A stretch of 64,000 nucleotides of DNA from Haliea sp040221975 (lineage in GTDB: Bacteria; Pseudomonadota; Gammaproteobacteria; Pseudomonadales; Halieaceae), in assembly GCA_040221975.1 (NCBI GenBank), contig JAVJWR010000036.1, forward strand, positions 310,001-374,000, read 5' to 3'. Position numbers and translations under genes: made by a program. The notes beneath the pieces were generated by a model. The model did not search any database. It was not told where the DNA came from and saw only the letters and a program-made list of their open reading frames with translations. Shown piece after piece: positions 23,700-31,081 of this stretch; within the stretch, counting starts at the first letter, position 1, and the number at the start of each line of letters is the position of its first letter.

Positions 23700-24839
23700 T
23701 CAGCGGGTCGCCAGCAGATCCAGCTTGTTGCGGTAGCGCGCCTGGTGCTCCACATCGGCGTGGCGAGCCGCCAACTCAAACTGCGACTCCGCAGCTGGGA
23801 GATTGCCCTGCCGCAGGTAGGTTAAACCGAGCAGACGGTAAAACTCGTGCTCCCCCGGCTCCTTGCGAATCGCCGTCAGCAGGAAATTGCGCGCGGACCC
23901 GTAATCCGCCCTGGCATAGGCCTCCTCCGCCAGGTGGAACAAATAATAGGGGTTGCGGCGGCGGAACAGCTGTACCCGATCGCGGTACCAGGCGCTCAAC
24001 TCCTGCTCTCCCAGCTGCGCATAGAGCCGTGCCAGATTGCTGTTGGCCGCGGCGTCGTCTGCGAGGGCTATGGCCCGCAGATAGCCGGCCTCCGCAGCCT
24101 CGAGATCCCCCTGGCGCCGGTACAGCGTACCGAGATTGGTCCACACGTGGGCAGTGCGAGGACGCAGGACGAGGGCGGACCGCAGATGCAAAAACGCCCG
24201 CTCGTGGTCACCCTGCTCCATCCAATGCACACCCATGTTGTTGTGGTAGCGCGCCAGGGCGTCCTCATCGCTCAACAGCCGACGCTTGTAGTCGCGATCG
24301 TAGTCCTCAAGATTGAAGTCGACCACCTGCTCGCCCACCGGCAGCTTGACCAGGGCGTTGATATGCAGGTTGTAGCGCCAGGTATCGCCGTCCGCGGTCC
24401 AGGAGGGCGGAATCTCCACCTCCTGGTAGCGGGCGTTGACACCCGCCTCCCTGGCAAGGGCCACAAACAGGTTGGTGAACGACATGCAGTTGCCTTCCCG
24501 CTGATAGAAGGCCTCTTCCGCGGTGAAGGTCCTGAAGTTGTCGTAACGCAGCTGCAGCCCGTCCTGCAGCAGCGCCTGCAGGATCAATTCGATGGTGCGC
24601 GTGGGCCCCAGCCCCGCGGGCACATGCTGCCGGAGAAACGCGCGCATGTCCTCATTCACCGCCGTCAGCGACACCGGCGGCGGGGCTGCGTCGCGACTGA
24701 TGCCGAGCCGGTCACCCCTGAGCAGCTCGGCATGGCTGATTGCCGGAGCCTGCACCCCCGGCGGCTGGGCGGCACAGGCACCCACTGCCAGCGCGAGGGC
24801 AGCGACTGCCAGCGCGTAAGTCCATCTCTTCCCGTTCAT
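23700..24839 (-). CDS. Transglutaminase-like/TPR lipoprotein
   Basis: A 379-residue predicted lipoprotein (signal peptide with VGAC lipobox, Cys at about 21). Residues about 95-180 form a transglutaminase-like cysteine protease fold: EGNCMSFTNLFVALAREAGVNARYQEVEIPPSW supplies the Cys, and NLHINALVKLP and VVDFNLEDYD the His and Asp. Four to five TPR-like repeats follow (MGVHWMEQGDHERAFLHLRSALVLRP, WTNLGTLYRRQGDLEAAEAGYLRAI, and others). Such proteins are common in marine gammaproteobacteria; the role is unknown, probably envelope processing. Divergent from marC. Confidence 0.8.
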   Translation of the reverse strand: MNGKRWTYALAVAALALAVGACAAQPPGVQAPAISHAELLRGDRLGISRDAAPPPVSLTAVNEDMRAFLRQHVPAGLGPTRTIELILQALLQDGLQLRYDNFRTFTAEEAFYQREGNCMSFTNLFVALAREAGVNARYQEVEIPPSWTADGDTWRYNLHINALVKLPVGEQVVDFNLEDYDRDYKRRLLSDEDALARYHNNMGVHWMEQGDHERAFLHLRSALVLRPRTAHVWTNLGTLYRRQGDLEAAEAGYLRAIALADDAAANSNLARLYAQLGEQELSAWYRDRVQLFRRRNPYYLFHLAEEAYARADYGSARNFLLTAIRKEPGEHEFYRLLGLTYLRQGNLPAAESQFELAARHADVEHQARYRNKLDLLATR

Positions 24840-24972
24840 GCCAGGCCTCACCATCACGATCGCAACCTGTCCTGTTCCCAGCATAGCACTTTGCGCACAA
24901 AAGACCCCCCGGCAACGCTTAGCGCACCGATGTTCCCCGGGTTACAATGGGCCGGTTTCACTAGGAGCGCCC

Positions 24973-25569
24973 ATGGATACAGTTTCCGCCTTCGTTACCC
25001 TGCTGTTCGTCATGGATCCGCTGGGCAACATCCCGGTGTTTCTCGCCGTTCTGAAGGATGTGGAGGCGAAGCGTCGCCAGTGGGTGATTTTCCGGGAACT
25101 GGTCATCGCCCTGCTGGTGCTGCTGCTGTTCCTGTACGCCGGCTCGGCCATGCTCAACGTGCTCAACCTGCGCCAGGAGTCCATCAGCATTGCCGGTGCC
25201 ATCATCCTGTTCCTGATCGCCCTGCGCATGATCTTCCCCAATCCCCAGGGTGTGATGGGCGACACCCCCGACGGGGAACCTTTCATTGTGCCGCTCGCCA
25301 TCCCCATGGTCGCGGGTCCCTCGGCGCTGGCGATCACCATGCTGCTGGTGCACAAGGACCCGGAGCGGATGCTGGACTGGACCTTCGCCGTGGTCGGCGC
25401 CTGGGGGGTCTGCGCTGCCCTGCTGATGGCCTCGCCCCTGCTGCTGCGCGCCCTCGGCGCCCGCGGGTTGATCGCCATGGAACGGCTGATGGGAATGATC
25501 CTGGTGATTATCTCGGTGCAGATGTTCTTTGACGGGGTGCAGAAGTTTCTCAGCCTGGCGGCGGTGTAA
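24973..25569 (+). CDS. marC: MarC family integral membrane protein
   Basis: A 198-residue protein with six predicted transmembrane segments and the family motifs FVMDPLGNIPVFLAVL, AGAIILFLIALRMIF and PLAIPMVAGPSALAITMLL. The ATG has GGAG seven bases upstream. MarC proteins were once thought to be linked to antibiotic resistance, which was not borne out; the function is unknown. E. coli homologues are YchE and YhgN. Followed by a non-coding degenerate region. Confidence 0.9.
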   Translation: MDTVSAFVTLLFVMDPLGNIPVFLAVLKDVEAKRRQWVIFRELVIALLVLLLFLYAGSAMLNVLNLRQESISIAGAIILFLIALRMIFPNPQGVMGDTPDGEPFIVPLAIPMVAGPSALAITMLLVHKDPERMLDWTFAVVGAWGVCAALLMASPLLLRALGARGLIAMERLMGMILVIISVQMFFDGVQKFLSLAAV

Positions 25570-25577
25570 CTGCCCGC

Positions 25578-25605
25578 GGTTCGTGGTTCGTGGTTCGTGG
25601 TTCGT
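25578..25605. repeat. Tandem heptamer repeat, four copies of GGTTCGT
   Basis: Four exact direct copies of a seven-base unit, right after marC. A second array of four seven-base units occurs at 39322-39349. Confidence 0.9.
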
Positions 25606-25800
25606 GGTGCCGGAGCTCTGAGCCGGCGGCCAGTTCCGGGTGGGGCGTCGAGCGCCATGGTCGTCCTACCGTGATCGTGATAACGCAGCACGATGCCCAC
25701 ATCGGCGGGCTTTTTATTGGCCCAGATTTGAGACTGCTAACGTCTCAAAGCGGCCAGCAGCGGCCGTTGGATACCATCACCGTAGAGTCGGCAGTCACAC
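25606..25800. other. Non-coding spacer between marC and the first gene remnant
   Basis: No credible gene. Contains GAGACTGCTAACGTCTC (25730-25746), a short imperfect palindrome, and otherwise nothing recognised. Confidence 0.5.
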
Positions 25801-26007
25801 TTATTTCTCCCCCGATCGCTTCGCTTGGTAAAGAGCAGCGTCGGCACTCATTACTAGCTCGCTCGCGTGCATCATTTGATCGTCATAGATAGCGTCACCA
25901 GTACTCACAGTAATTCCATGGGGATTTTGTAAGCGCTTTAGGTAATGAACATTGGGTAAATACAAGGGTACGCGAACTACGACCTTCTCTGTAACTTTGA
26001 GCGACGA
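25801..26007 (-). pseudogene. Remnant of a GGDEF (diguanylate cyclase) domain C-terminus
   Basis: Between stops at 26008-26010 and 25801-25803 the minus strand reads as the end of a GGDEF domain. VPLYLPNVHYLKRLQNPHG is followed by ITVSTGDAIYDD, the position of the family's VTVSIGVA strand, and then by MSADAALYQAKRSGEK, the diagnostic ADxALYxAKRxGRN helix. The catalytic GGDEF loop and everything N-terminal to it are missing. There is no start or ribosome site, so this is a fragment left by deletion, cut on its upstream side by the next remnant on the opposite strand. Confidence 0.65.
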
Positions 26008-26061
26008 TTATGTGGAGCTGGGATGTAATTCCGTCGCACGGGCCGACCAAGGCCGTGCCTG

Positions 26062-26402
26062 TTGGCCTCCCTGCTCGGTGACCGTGTTGGACCGCCCCTG
26101 ACCGTCCATGCCAACATGCCATTCATGGACGAACACAGTGAGTCACTGGAGCCCCCGTCAGAGATGCCACTAGAAGTACAGAAGGTACTGTCGGCTCAAT
26201 TGACCAGCCACTACCGCAAAACCCTGGATGAACCCATTCCTATGCTCAATGGCCTCAGCCCGCGCCAATGTGCGGCTGACCCGGCGCTGCAGGACGAGGT
26301 CGTTTGCTGGCTCAAGCAGCTGGAGAATTCCAACGAACGGTCACCGGGACTGGCCTATGATTCGGCTGGATGTGGGATGAACTCAAGCTGGATCGCCACT
26401 AA
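26062..26402 (+). pseudogene. Frameshifted remnant of a hypothetical protein C-terminal domain
   Basis: The reading frame contains HYRKTLDEPIPMLNGLSPRQCAADP then LQDEVVCWLKQLEN and GLAYD. This is the pattern (W/L-D-x-P-x-P-x-L-x-G-x-[ST]P-R-x-[AC] ... WLK-x-LEN ... YD) that ends a widespread family of uncharacterised proteins, often with SEC-C metal-binding motifs. After YD (26360) the frame is wrong. One base added there would read FGWMWDELKLDRH and stop at 26402, the family's usual W-M-W-x-E-L end. There is no convincing start. I treat it as a decayed 3' fragment; the family is recalled from pattern, not checked. Confidence 0.5.
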
Positions 26403-26487
26403 CAGTGAGTAGAAGCGTTAGTAGGCGTCATCGCAAGGTTTGGTGGCTGAGATACGTTAAGCGCTCACAGCAGCGAATATTGTCGCT

Positions 26488-26699
26488 ATGAATCGGGTCG
26501 AGCAATTGCATGAGGCGACCAAGGTGAGAGAACGGGGGATGCGACGATTCAAGTCCACGAGGCAGACTCAGCCATTCGTAACCGCGCATGCGCTGCAGCC
26601 CAGAATCTATTCAACCTGGGAAGGCACTTGATCGGGGCTGAGTACTATCGAAATCTCAGGGCTAGTCCGTTCAGCCAGTGGAGCATGGCAGTGGCTTGA
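26488..26699 (+). pseudogene. C-terminal remnant of an IS6-family transposase
   Basis: From 26491 the frame reads NRVEQLHEATKVRERGMRRF then KSTRQTQPFVTAHA. This is the DDE-transposase end typical of IS6 elements (N-R-x-E-x-x-H then RERxMRRFKSxxQAQxF). After about 26604 the sequence continues in another frame as NLFNLGRHLIGAEYYRNLRA and SPFSQWSMAVA with a stop at 26699, again the IS6 C-terminus. A frameshift and loss of the whole N-terminal and catalytic part make it non-functional. Confidence 0.8.
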
Positions 26700-26733
26700 G
26701 ACTGGGTGGTAGATTTCTGCTGTCTGGATGATT

Positions 26734-26780
26734 TTAACTTGCCAGAACCTTGGGGGCTTCCGCAGGTCTGGCAAGGTTAA
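26734..26780. repeat. Imperfect inverted repeat, possible IS6 terminal repeat or terminator
   Basis: TTAACTTGCCAGAACC (26734-26749) is nearly complementary to GGTCTGGCAAGGTTAA (26765-26780), with one insertion on each side. Read outward from the transposase remnant, the left arm ends in AGAACC. That suits an IS6 right end (these elements begin GG-T/C-T...), placing the old element boundary near 26749. There is no T tract on either strand. Confidence 0.5.
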
Positions 26781-26810
26781 CTAGCCGACACCATAAATCC
26801 GCCTGTTGAG

Positions 26811-29045
26811 TCAGAACAACTGCCCAACGTATAGAAATGCAGCGGTCTGGTTGTCATCACCAATCGCAAAGCCCAGATAAACTGGACCCAGGAAACTGTC
26901 AGCGCCGAAGAAAAGACTTGAGCTGTTATGCAAACCGCTGAGACTCATGTCAGACTCCTTATTCCACAAGTTTCCAGCCTCTATGAGACCGCCAAAGTAG
27001 ATAGGAGTCTGTGTAAGCAGGCGGAGCCCGCCGATCCTACGATAGTACATAAGACCCGCAGTTCCGCCATAATTTCCTGTCAATTGCCCGGGGGCATAGG
27101 CGGCCATTCTGGGGAAACCGCCCAACTCGAAGAGATTCAATTCTTCGGGCCCGCTGTTCATGGTTGTTACATATTGGTAGACAAGACCCAAAGTGTTTCG
27201 CCCCCAGCTGAAAGGCTGATAACCGTTCAACGTAAACGCATCAACCAGGCTATTTCCATTCTGCGACGATTGACTATTGGTATAGCTGGCAGCAAATCCC
27301 GTACCGCTGTGCGGGAATCTCGCTTCATCAAGGCTGTCAACTGCAAATAAAGCAGTGAACGCCGTGTCATCGAAAGGGGTGCTCTCATCGGTGGGAAATC
27401 CGATTCGAACGTCTACATTGCCCTTGGACCGCAGAGCTCCAAACCGAAGGGTGCCCCAATTGCCAAAATTTGTGCCAAGTCCCGCATGCACTGTGGTTTG
27501 GGAAATCCTCGTCTGGGCTGCGATCTTGCCATTACTTTCAACAATATTGCGATTGAACTTGCCCCTAAAACCATTGAAAAATAGGTAGTATTGGTTAGTG
27601 TAGTCGACAGGTTGGTAATACTCGGCAAACAGACTGAACTCATCGCCGATGGAAACTCTCGTGTCAATCTCACCCCCTAAACTATTGATCGCTAGGTTGG
27701 TAAAAGCAGTAGATATTTGAAAATCGCTCTCGCCATCGAAGTCATCCTTGAGTGCCAGGCCAAAACGAAGGAACTGATGACCAATTTGATTTCGCTTCGC
27801 AACAATCTCAACACCTGTCTCATTGTCGCGCTCGACCAGTTCATAACTGACCTCTTCAAATATTTCCATACCGTAAATTTCAGATAGCTCCTCCGATAGC
27901 TTCAATTCATCGAGCGGTTGATCGACCTGCAAACTCAGGTGCGCTCTAATCACATCGTCAGAAATCCTTGAGTTGTTGACGATTTGAATGAAATCGATTT
28001 GCGGCTGCTCACGTTTTACCTCACGCCGTGATTCCATATATGCGACCCAGGCTTGCTGCGACAGGCCTAAGTCGGCCAGCCTGGGAAGTGCTGCCGTTGC
28101 TGCTTCGATTCCTCGCGGAATAATCTCACGTGCGTTTTCGAAATCGACAAAATCGATATCATCCAATATAGGACGTATCAGGATGTCCCGGTACGAGAGA
28201 GTCGCCAACTGTGCAGCTGAGTTCCGGTTAGTCATAATCGTTATTAGCTGGTCAAAGACTGTTTTGAACGAGCCAATATCATCTCTGTTAATCAAAGGCG
28301 TACTGATATCGACCACAATAACGAGATCAACACCCATTGATCGGACAACGTCAACAGGCACATTATTTGAGACTCCGCCATCGACCAAGAGTCGACCCTC
28401 AAATTCTGCAGGAGGAAACAAGGCAGGAACAGCCATGCTCGCAACAATGGCGGAAGCAAGGTTTCCATGGTCCAGCACCACCTCTTCACCTGTCTCTAGA
28501 TCTGTGGCAACAGCCCGGAATGGAATCTTCAGTTCATCAAAATCTCCAACATCAGTGACCTCAACAATCAGATCCTGCAATGTCAGTCGCAAGTTATTGG
28601 CCGTAATCAGACCACGGGGCAACTTGAATCTTCCATCCTCAATGCCAACCTTAAATTTGATCAGTAACCCGTCGTCATCTTGTTTGCGCTTGAATGATCG
28701 CTCATCTCTGGGCGCGCTACCCGACAAAGATACCTGCCAGTCAATGCTTTCTAGAATGTGCTCAAGCTGATCAGCCGTATAGCCGGCGGCTGATAGCCCA
28801 CCTACGATCGCGCCGAAACTGGTGCCAGCTATGGCATCAATCGGTATGCGATGCTCTTCCAATACCTTCAAAACACCAACATGTGCGGCGCCGCGCGCAC
28901 CGCCTCCAGAAAGCACCAATCCAATTTTTGGCCGCACCGATTGGTCAGTTAGTACCTGCACCTCTTTTGAATGACTCTGACCAGAAAAGATAATAAGCAA
29001 TAGACAACACATCGCTCGAAAGCAAACACGAGATGAGTACCACAT
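26811..29045 (-). CDS. Patatin-like phospholipase fused to an Omp85-type barrel (type Vd autotransporter, PlpD-like)
   Basis: A 744-residue secreted lipase with its own outer-membrane barrel. A signal peptide (residues 1-26) precedes a patatin domain at about 38-310. The oxyanion loop is GGGARG (47-52), the catalytic Ser76 lies in GTSFG, and the dyad Asp222 in LVDGGVSNNVP. A single POTRA-like segment (about 345-425, VNNSRISDDVIRAHLSL ... IYGMEIFEEVSYELVERD) leads into a 16-strand-type barrel ending FLYVGQLF. This is the PlpD/RssA-NTE layout. Base composition is visibly more AT-rich than its neighbours, and IS6 remnants lie on both sides, so recent transfer is likely. All key residues are present; it appears functional. 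Confidence 0.92.
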   Translation of the reverse strand: MWYSSRVCFRAMCCLLLIIFSGQSHSKEVQVLTDQSVRPKIGLVLSGGGARGAAHVGVLKVLEEHRIPIDAIAGTSFGAIVGGLSAAGYTADQLEHILESIDWQVSLSGSAPRDERSFKRKQDDDGLLIKFKVGIEDGRFKLPRGLITANNLRLTLQDLIVEVTDVGDFDELKIPFRAVATDLETGEEVVLDHGNLASAIVASMAVPALFPPAEFEGRLLVDGGVSNNVPVDVVRSMGVDLVIVVDISTPLINRDDIGSFKTVFDQLITIMTNRNSAAQLATLSYRDILIRPILDDIDFVDFENAREIIPRGIEAATAALPRLADLGLSQQAWVAYMESRREVKREQPQIDFIQIVNNSRISDDVIRAHLSLQVDQPLDELKLSEELSEIYGMEIFEEVSYELVERDNETGVEIVAKRNQIGHQFLRFGLALKDDFDGESDFQISTAFTNLAINSLGGEIDTRVSIGDEFSLFAEYYQPVDYTNQYYLFFNGFRGKFNRNIVESNGKIAAQTRISQTTVHAGLGTNFGNWGTLRFGALRSKGNVDVRIGFPTDESTPFDDTAFTALFAVDSLDEARFPHSGTGFAASYTNSQSSQNGNSLVDAFTLNGYQPFSWGRNTLGLVYQYVTTMNSGPEELNLFELGGFPRMAAYAPGQLTGNYGGTAGLMYYRRIGGLRLLTQTPIYFGGLIEAGNLWNKESDMSLSGLHNSSSLFFGADSFLGPVYLGFAIGDDNQTAAFLYVGQLF

Positions 29046-29187
29046 CGTAACGTCCCCACGAGCTTGTGTGGCTGAATTTAGTAAAGAATGTCAGTTCACA
29101 CAGGGTCGGATGTTGTCAAAAAACGCCAGTATAAGTCGGTTTAAAAGTGTCGCCAACGTAGCTGCCGGAAATTGCCAAAATTGGCCC

Positions 29188-29302
29188 ATGGCTACCTATA
29201 AGCGCGACCGATTCCCGCCCGACATCATTTCCTATCCCGTCTGGCTATACTATCGCTTCAACCTAAGCCATGGGGATTTTGTAGACTTACCAGCCGAAGG
29301 GG
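29188..29302 (+). pseudogene. N-terminal remnant of an IS6-family transposase
   Basis: The sequence from 29188 reads KRDRFPPDIISYPVWLYYRF then NLSHGDFVDL and AEG. This is the conserved N-terminus of IS6-family transposases (KRxRFPxEIIxxAVWLYYRFxLSxRDxxxLLAERG). Similarity ends near 29302, where the IS3-type sequence follows. It is in the same orientation as the C-terminal IS6 remnant at 26488, with the patatin gene between them. No matching terminal repeat could be identified upstream. Confidence 0.8.
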
Positions 29303-29317
29303 ATGCGGACAAAATCT

Positions 29318-29340
29318 TGGACTACTTTGGAGGTAGTCCA
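29318..29340. repeat. Short perfect hairpin at the junction of two IS remnants
   Basis: TGGACTAC (29318-29325) and GTAGTCCA (29333-29340) are exact reverse complements around a seven-base loop, located where the IS6 fragment gives way to the IS3 fragment. Confidence 0.6.
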
Positions 29341-29342
29341 CG

Positions 29343-29947
29343 TACTCATACGAAGAGCGGCTTCGGGCGGTGAAGCTGTATTTGACGCTTGGAAAGCGTT
29401 GCAAGGCGACGATTCATCAGTTGGGTTACCCGACCAAGAATGCTTTGAAGACGTGGCATGACGAATTCGAAAGGCGTGGTGATCTGCAGGCAGGGTACGC
29501 TCGCTCAAAGCCGAAGTACTCGGACGAGCAAAAGAACGCGGCGGTTGAGCAATGGGCAAATCATGGGCGCTGCTTGGCCTTCACCCTGAAGGCATTGGGC
29601 TACCCCGTCGACGAAAACTTACCGCATGGGTCCGCGAGCGATATCCGGAAGCCAGGAAATACGTCGTTGGTAAGGCGGGCAGACCAACTGTTTCATTGTC
29701 CTCCAAGCGTGTCGCAGTTTACGAGTTGTGTACACGCACAGGCAGTGCACAGGAGGTTGCGGACAAGCTGGACGTTGACCGAGTGACGTTGTACAACTGG
29801 AAGAACCAGTTACTTGGCCGAGAGGCTCCAGCATCAATGAAACGCGAAAAGCCCCACCAGCAGCGGCGGATAGGGAGGAGCTGGGACTGTTTGGCTGGAA
29901 AGCTGAAGACCCGGAAGAATCCAGCAAGCCAAAATTGGAAAGAATAA
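29343..29947 (+). pseudogene. IS3-family transposase OrfA remnant, frameshifted
   Basis: The frame from 29343 reads YSYEERLRAVKLYLTLGKRC, HQLGYPTKNALKTWHDEFER, GYARSKPKYSDEQKNAAVEQ and LAFTLKALGYP. It then jumps one base near 29605 to RRRKLTAWVRERYPEARKYV, GKAGRPTVSLSSKRVAVYEL and KLDVDRVTLYNWKNQLLG. A further shift near 29855 would give PPAAADREEL. These are the repeated helix-turn-helix modules of an IS3-type OrfA. OrfB with the DDE domain is missing. Clearly decayed. Confidence 0.82.
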
Positions 29948-29975
29948 GAGAGCGTCGACTCAGCACCAAAGGCCA

Positions 29976-30102
29976 GGCTCCGGTACCCCTGGGGGCCTTC
30001 ATGGACTGTATGAAACATGGATGTTCGGGGCCGCCCAGGCATCCAAGCCTACAGGGAGGTATTCACGGCGTGTCCATGAAGGCCCCCAGGGGTACCGGAG
30101 CC
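29976..30102. repeat. Fold-back element, copy 1: 31-nt perfect arms around a 65-nt core
   Basis: Positions 29976-30006 and 30072-30102 are exact reverse complements over 31 bases. The 65-base core (30007-30071), read on the minus strand, begins ACGCCGTGAA and contains two small hairpins: TAC...GTA, and AACAT-CC-ATGTT ending in CATACA. The same core start and the same ACATCCATGTTTC hairpin occur in copy 2 at 38790-38903, but with different arms. No T tract follows on either side, so it does not look like a simple terminator. It lies between the IS3 remnant and a hydrolase gene. Confidence 0.88.
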
Positions 30103-30132
30103 GGATTTAGAAATCCCGTCCACCCAGTCCGG

Positions 30133-31068
30133 TCACCAACCCAGATATCGATCCACAACCTTAAGGTATCGTTCCCGCAACGCCTGCGACTCATTGGCCA
30201 GCTGGTGTCCTGCCCCGTGAACCAGCTCAATCCGCAGCCCCGGAAACAGCTTGCCATAGCGCGGCAGGTTGTAGCGCCAGTCCACCGTGGTGTCGGCGTC
30301 GCCCTGGACCAGCAGTGCCGGACCCACGCCGAGAGCCTGCAGCGGCAGCTCAGCCAGCCAGCGGCGCAGGGCACCGACCCAGCTGACATGGATGCGATGG
30401 GACTGCAGCGGGTCGTTGCGAACGAACGCGAGGAAGTCGCGATCGGAAGAATTGTCGGCAAAACCCCGTGGTACGGTGTCGGCAAACCGGTGCACCAGGG
30501 CGTGGGCGGTGCGCACTTTCCACCAGCCGGCGGGCCGCAGCAGGGGGGCGAGCAGCACGGTGCCGCTGAAAGGCCAGGGGGGATGGTGGCGGGCAAACTC
30601 GACCAGGGCGCTGCCGCCGGTGCTCTGCGCCATGGCCTGCCAGGGCAGGCGCGGCAATTCCACGGCAGCGAGTACATCGCGAATGGCGTCGCCGTACACG
30701 CGGAAATCGCCAATGGCGACTGGAGTTCCGGTGGACAGGCCGTGACCCGGCAGGTCGAAGGCAACCACGTTGCAGCCCCGCGCCAGGGCGTGGCCGATGA
30801 GGTGCCGGTAGAGGCCGACATGGTCCAGGTAGCCGTGTACCAGCAGCAGGTTGTGGCGAGCGTCCGCCTGCTGCCAGCAGTGCACGGCGAGCCGGTAGTC
30901 ACCGCTGCTGATGGAACCCACCTCATGGCTCACGCCCGGCTGTTGTCGGGCGAAGTCGATGGCGTAGAACTCGAGGTACTCTGCCAGCCCCGCTACCGGG
31001 CGGTCCTCGCGGAGTGGCGGCAGTGCGCCGCGCAGGGCTTCGAGGCTTTGGCGGTCGGGGTGCGCCAC
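30133..31068 (-). CDS. Alpha/beta hydrolase, lysophospholipase-like
   Basis: About 311 residues of the Hydrolase_4 (PldB-like) type. Motifs in order are LLLVHGYLDHVGLYRHL (oxyanion HG), VVAFDLPGHGLSTG, the nucleophile elbow AMAQSTGGSALVE (A-Q-S-T-G, first glycine replaced by Ala), LLVQGDADTTVDW (acid) and LVHGAGHQLANES (His). Start is uncertain: the GTG at 31068 is 14 bases beyond the fba stop and lacks a clear ribosome site, while an ATG at 31134 would overlap fba by 53 bases. It trails the tkt-epd-pgk-fba operon. Substrate unknown. Confidence 0.8.
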   Translation of the reverse strand: MAHPDRQSLEALRGALPPLREDRPVAGLAEYLEFYAIDFARQQPGVSHEVGSISSGDYRLAVHCWQQADARHNLLLVHGYLDHVGLYRHLIGHALARGCNVVAFDLPGHGLSTGTPVAIGDFRVYGDAIRDVLAAVELPRLPWQAMAQSTGGSALVEFARHHPPWPFSGTVLLAPLLRPAGWWKVRTAHALVHRFADTVPRGFADNSSDRDFLAFVRNDPLQSHRIHVSWVGALRRWLAELPLQALGVGPALLVQGDADTTVDWRYNLPRYGKLFPGLRIELVHGAGHQLANESQALRERYLKVVDRYLGW

Positions 31069-31081
31069 GCAAACCGGGGCG

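Noticed and set aside
29100..29187. Left terminal repeat of the IS6 remnant (GGATGTTGTC)
   Set aside because: It does not match the putative right end at 26734-26749 well enough to define an element boundary.
29976..30102. Integron attC site or Rho-independent terminator
   Set aside because: No GTTRRRY/RYYYAAC core sites and no T tract on either strand; arms are far longer than needed for a terminator.
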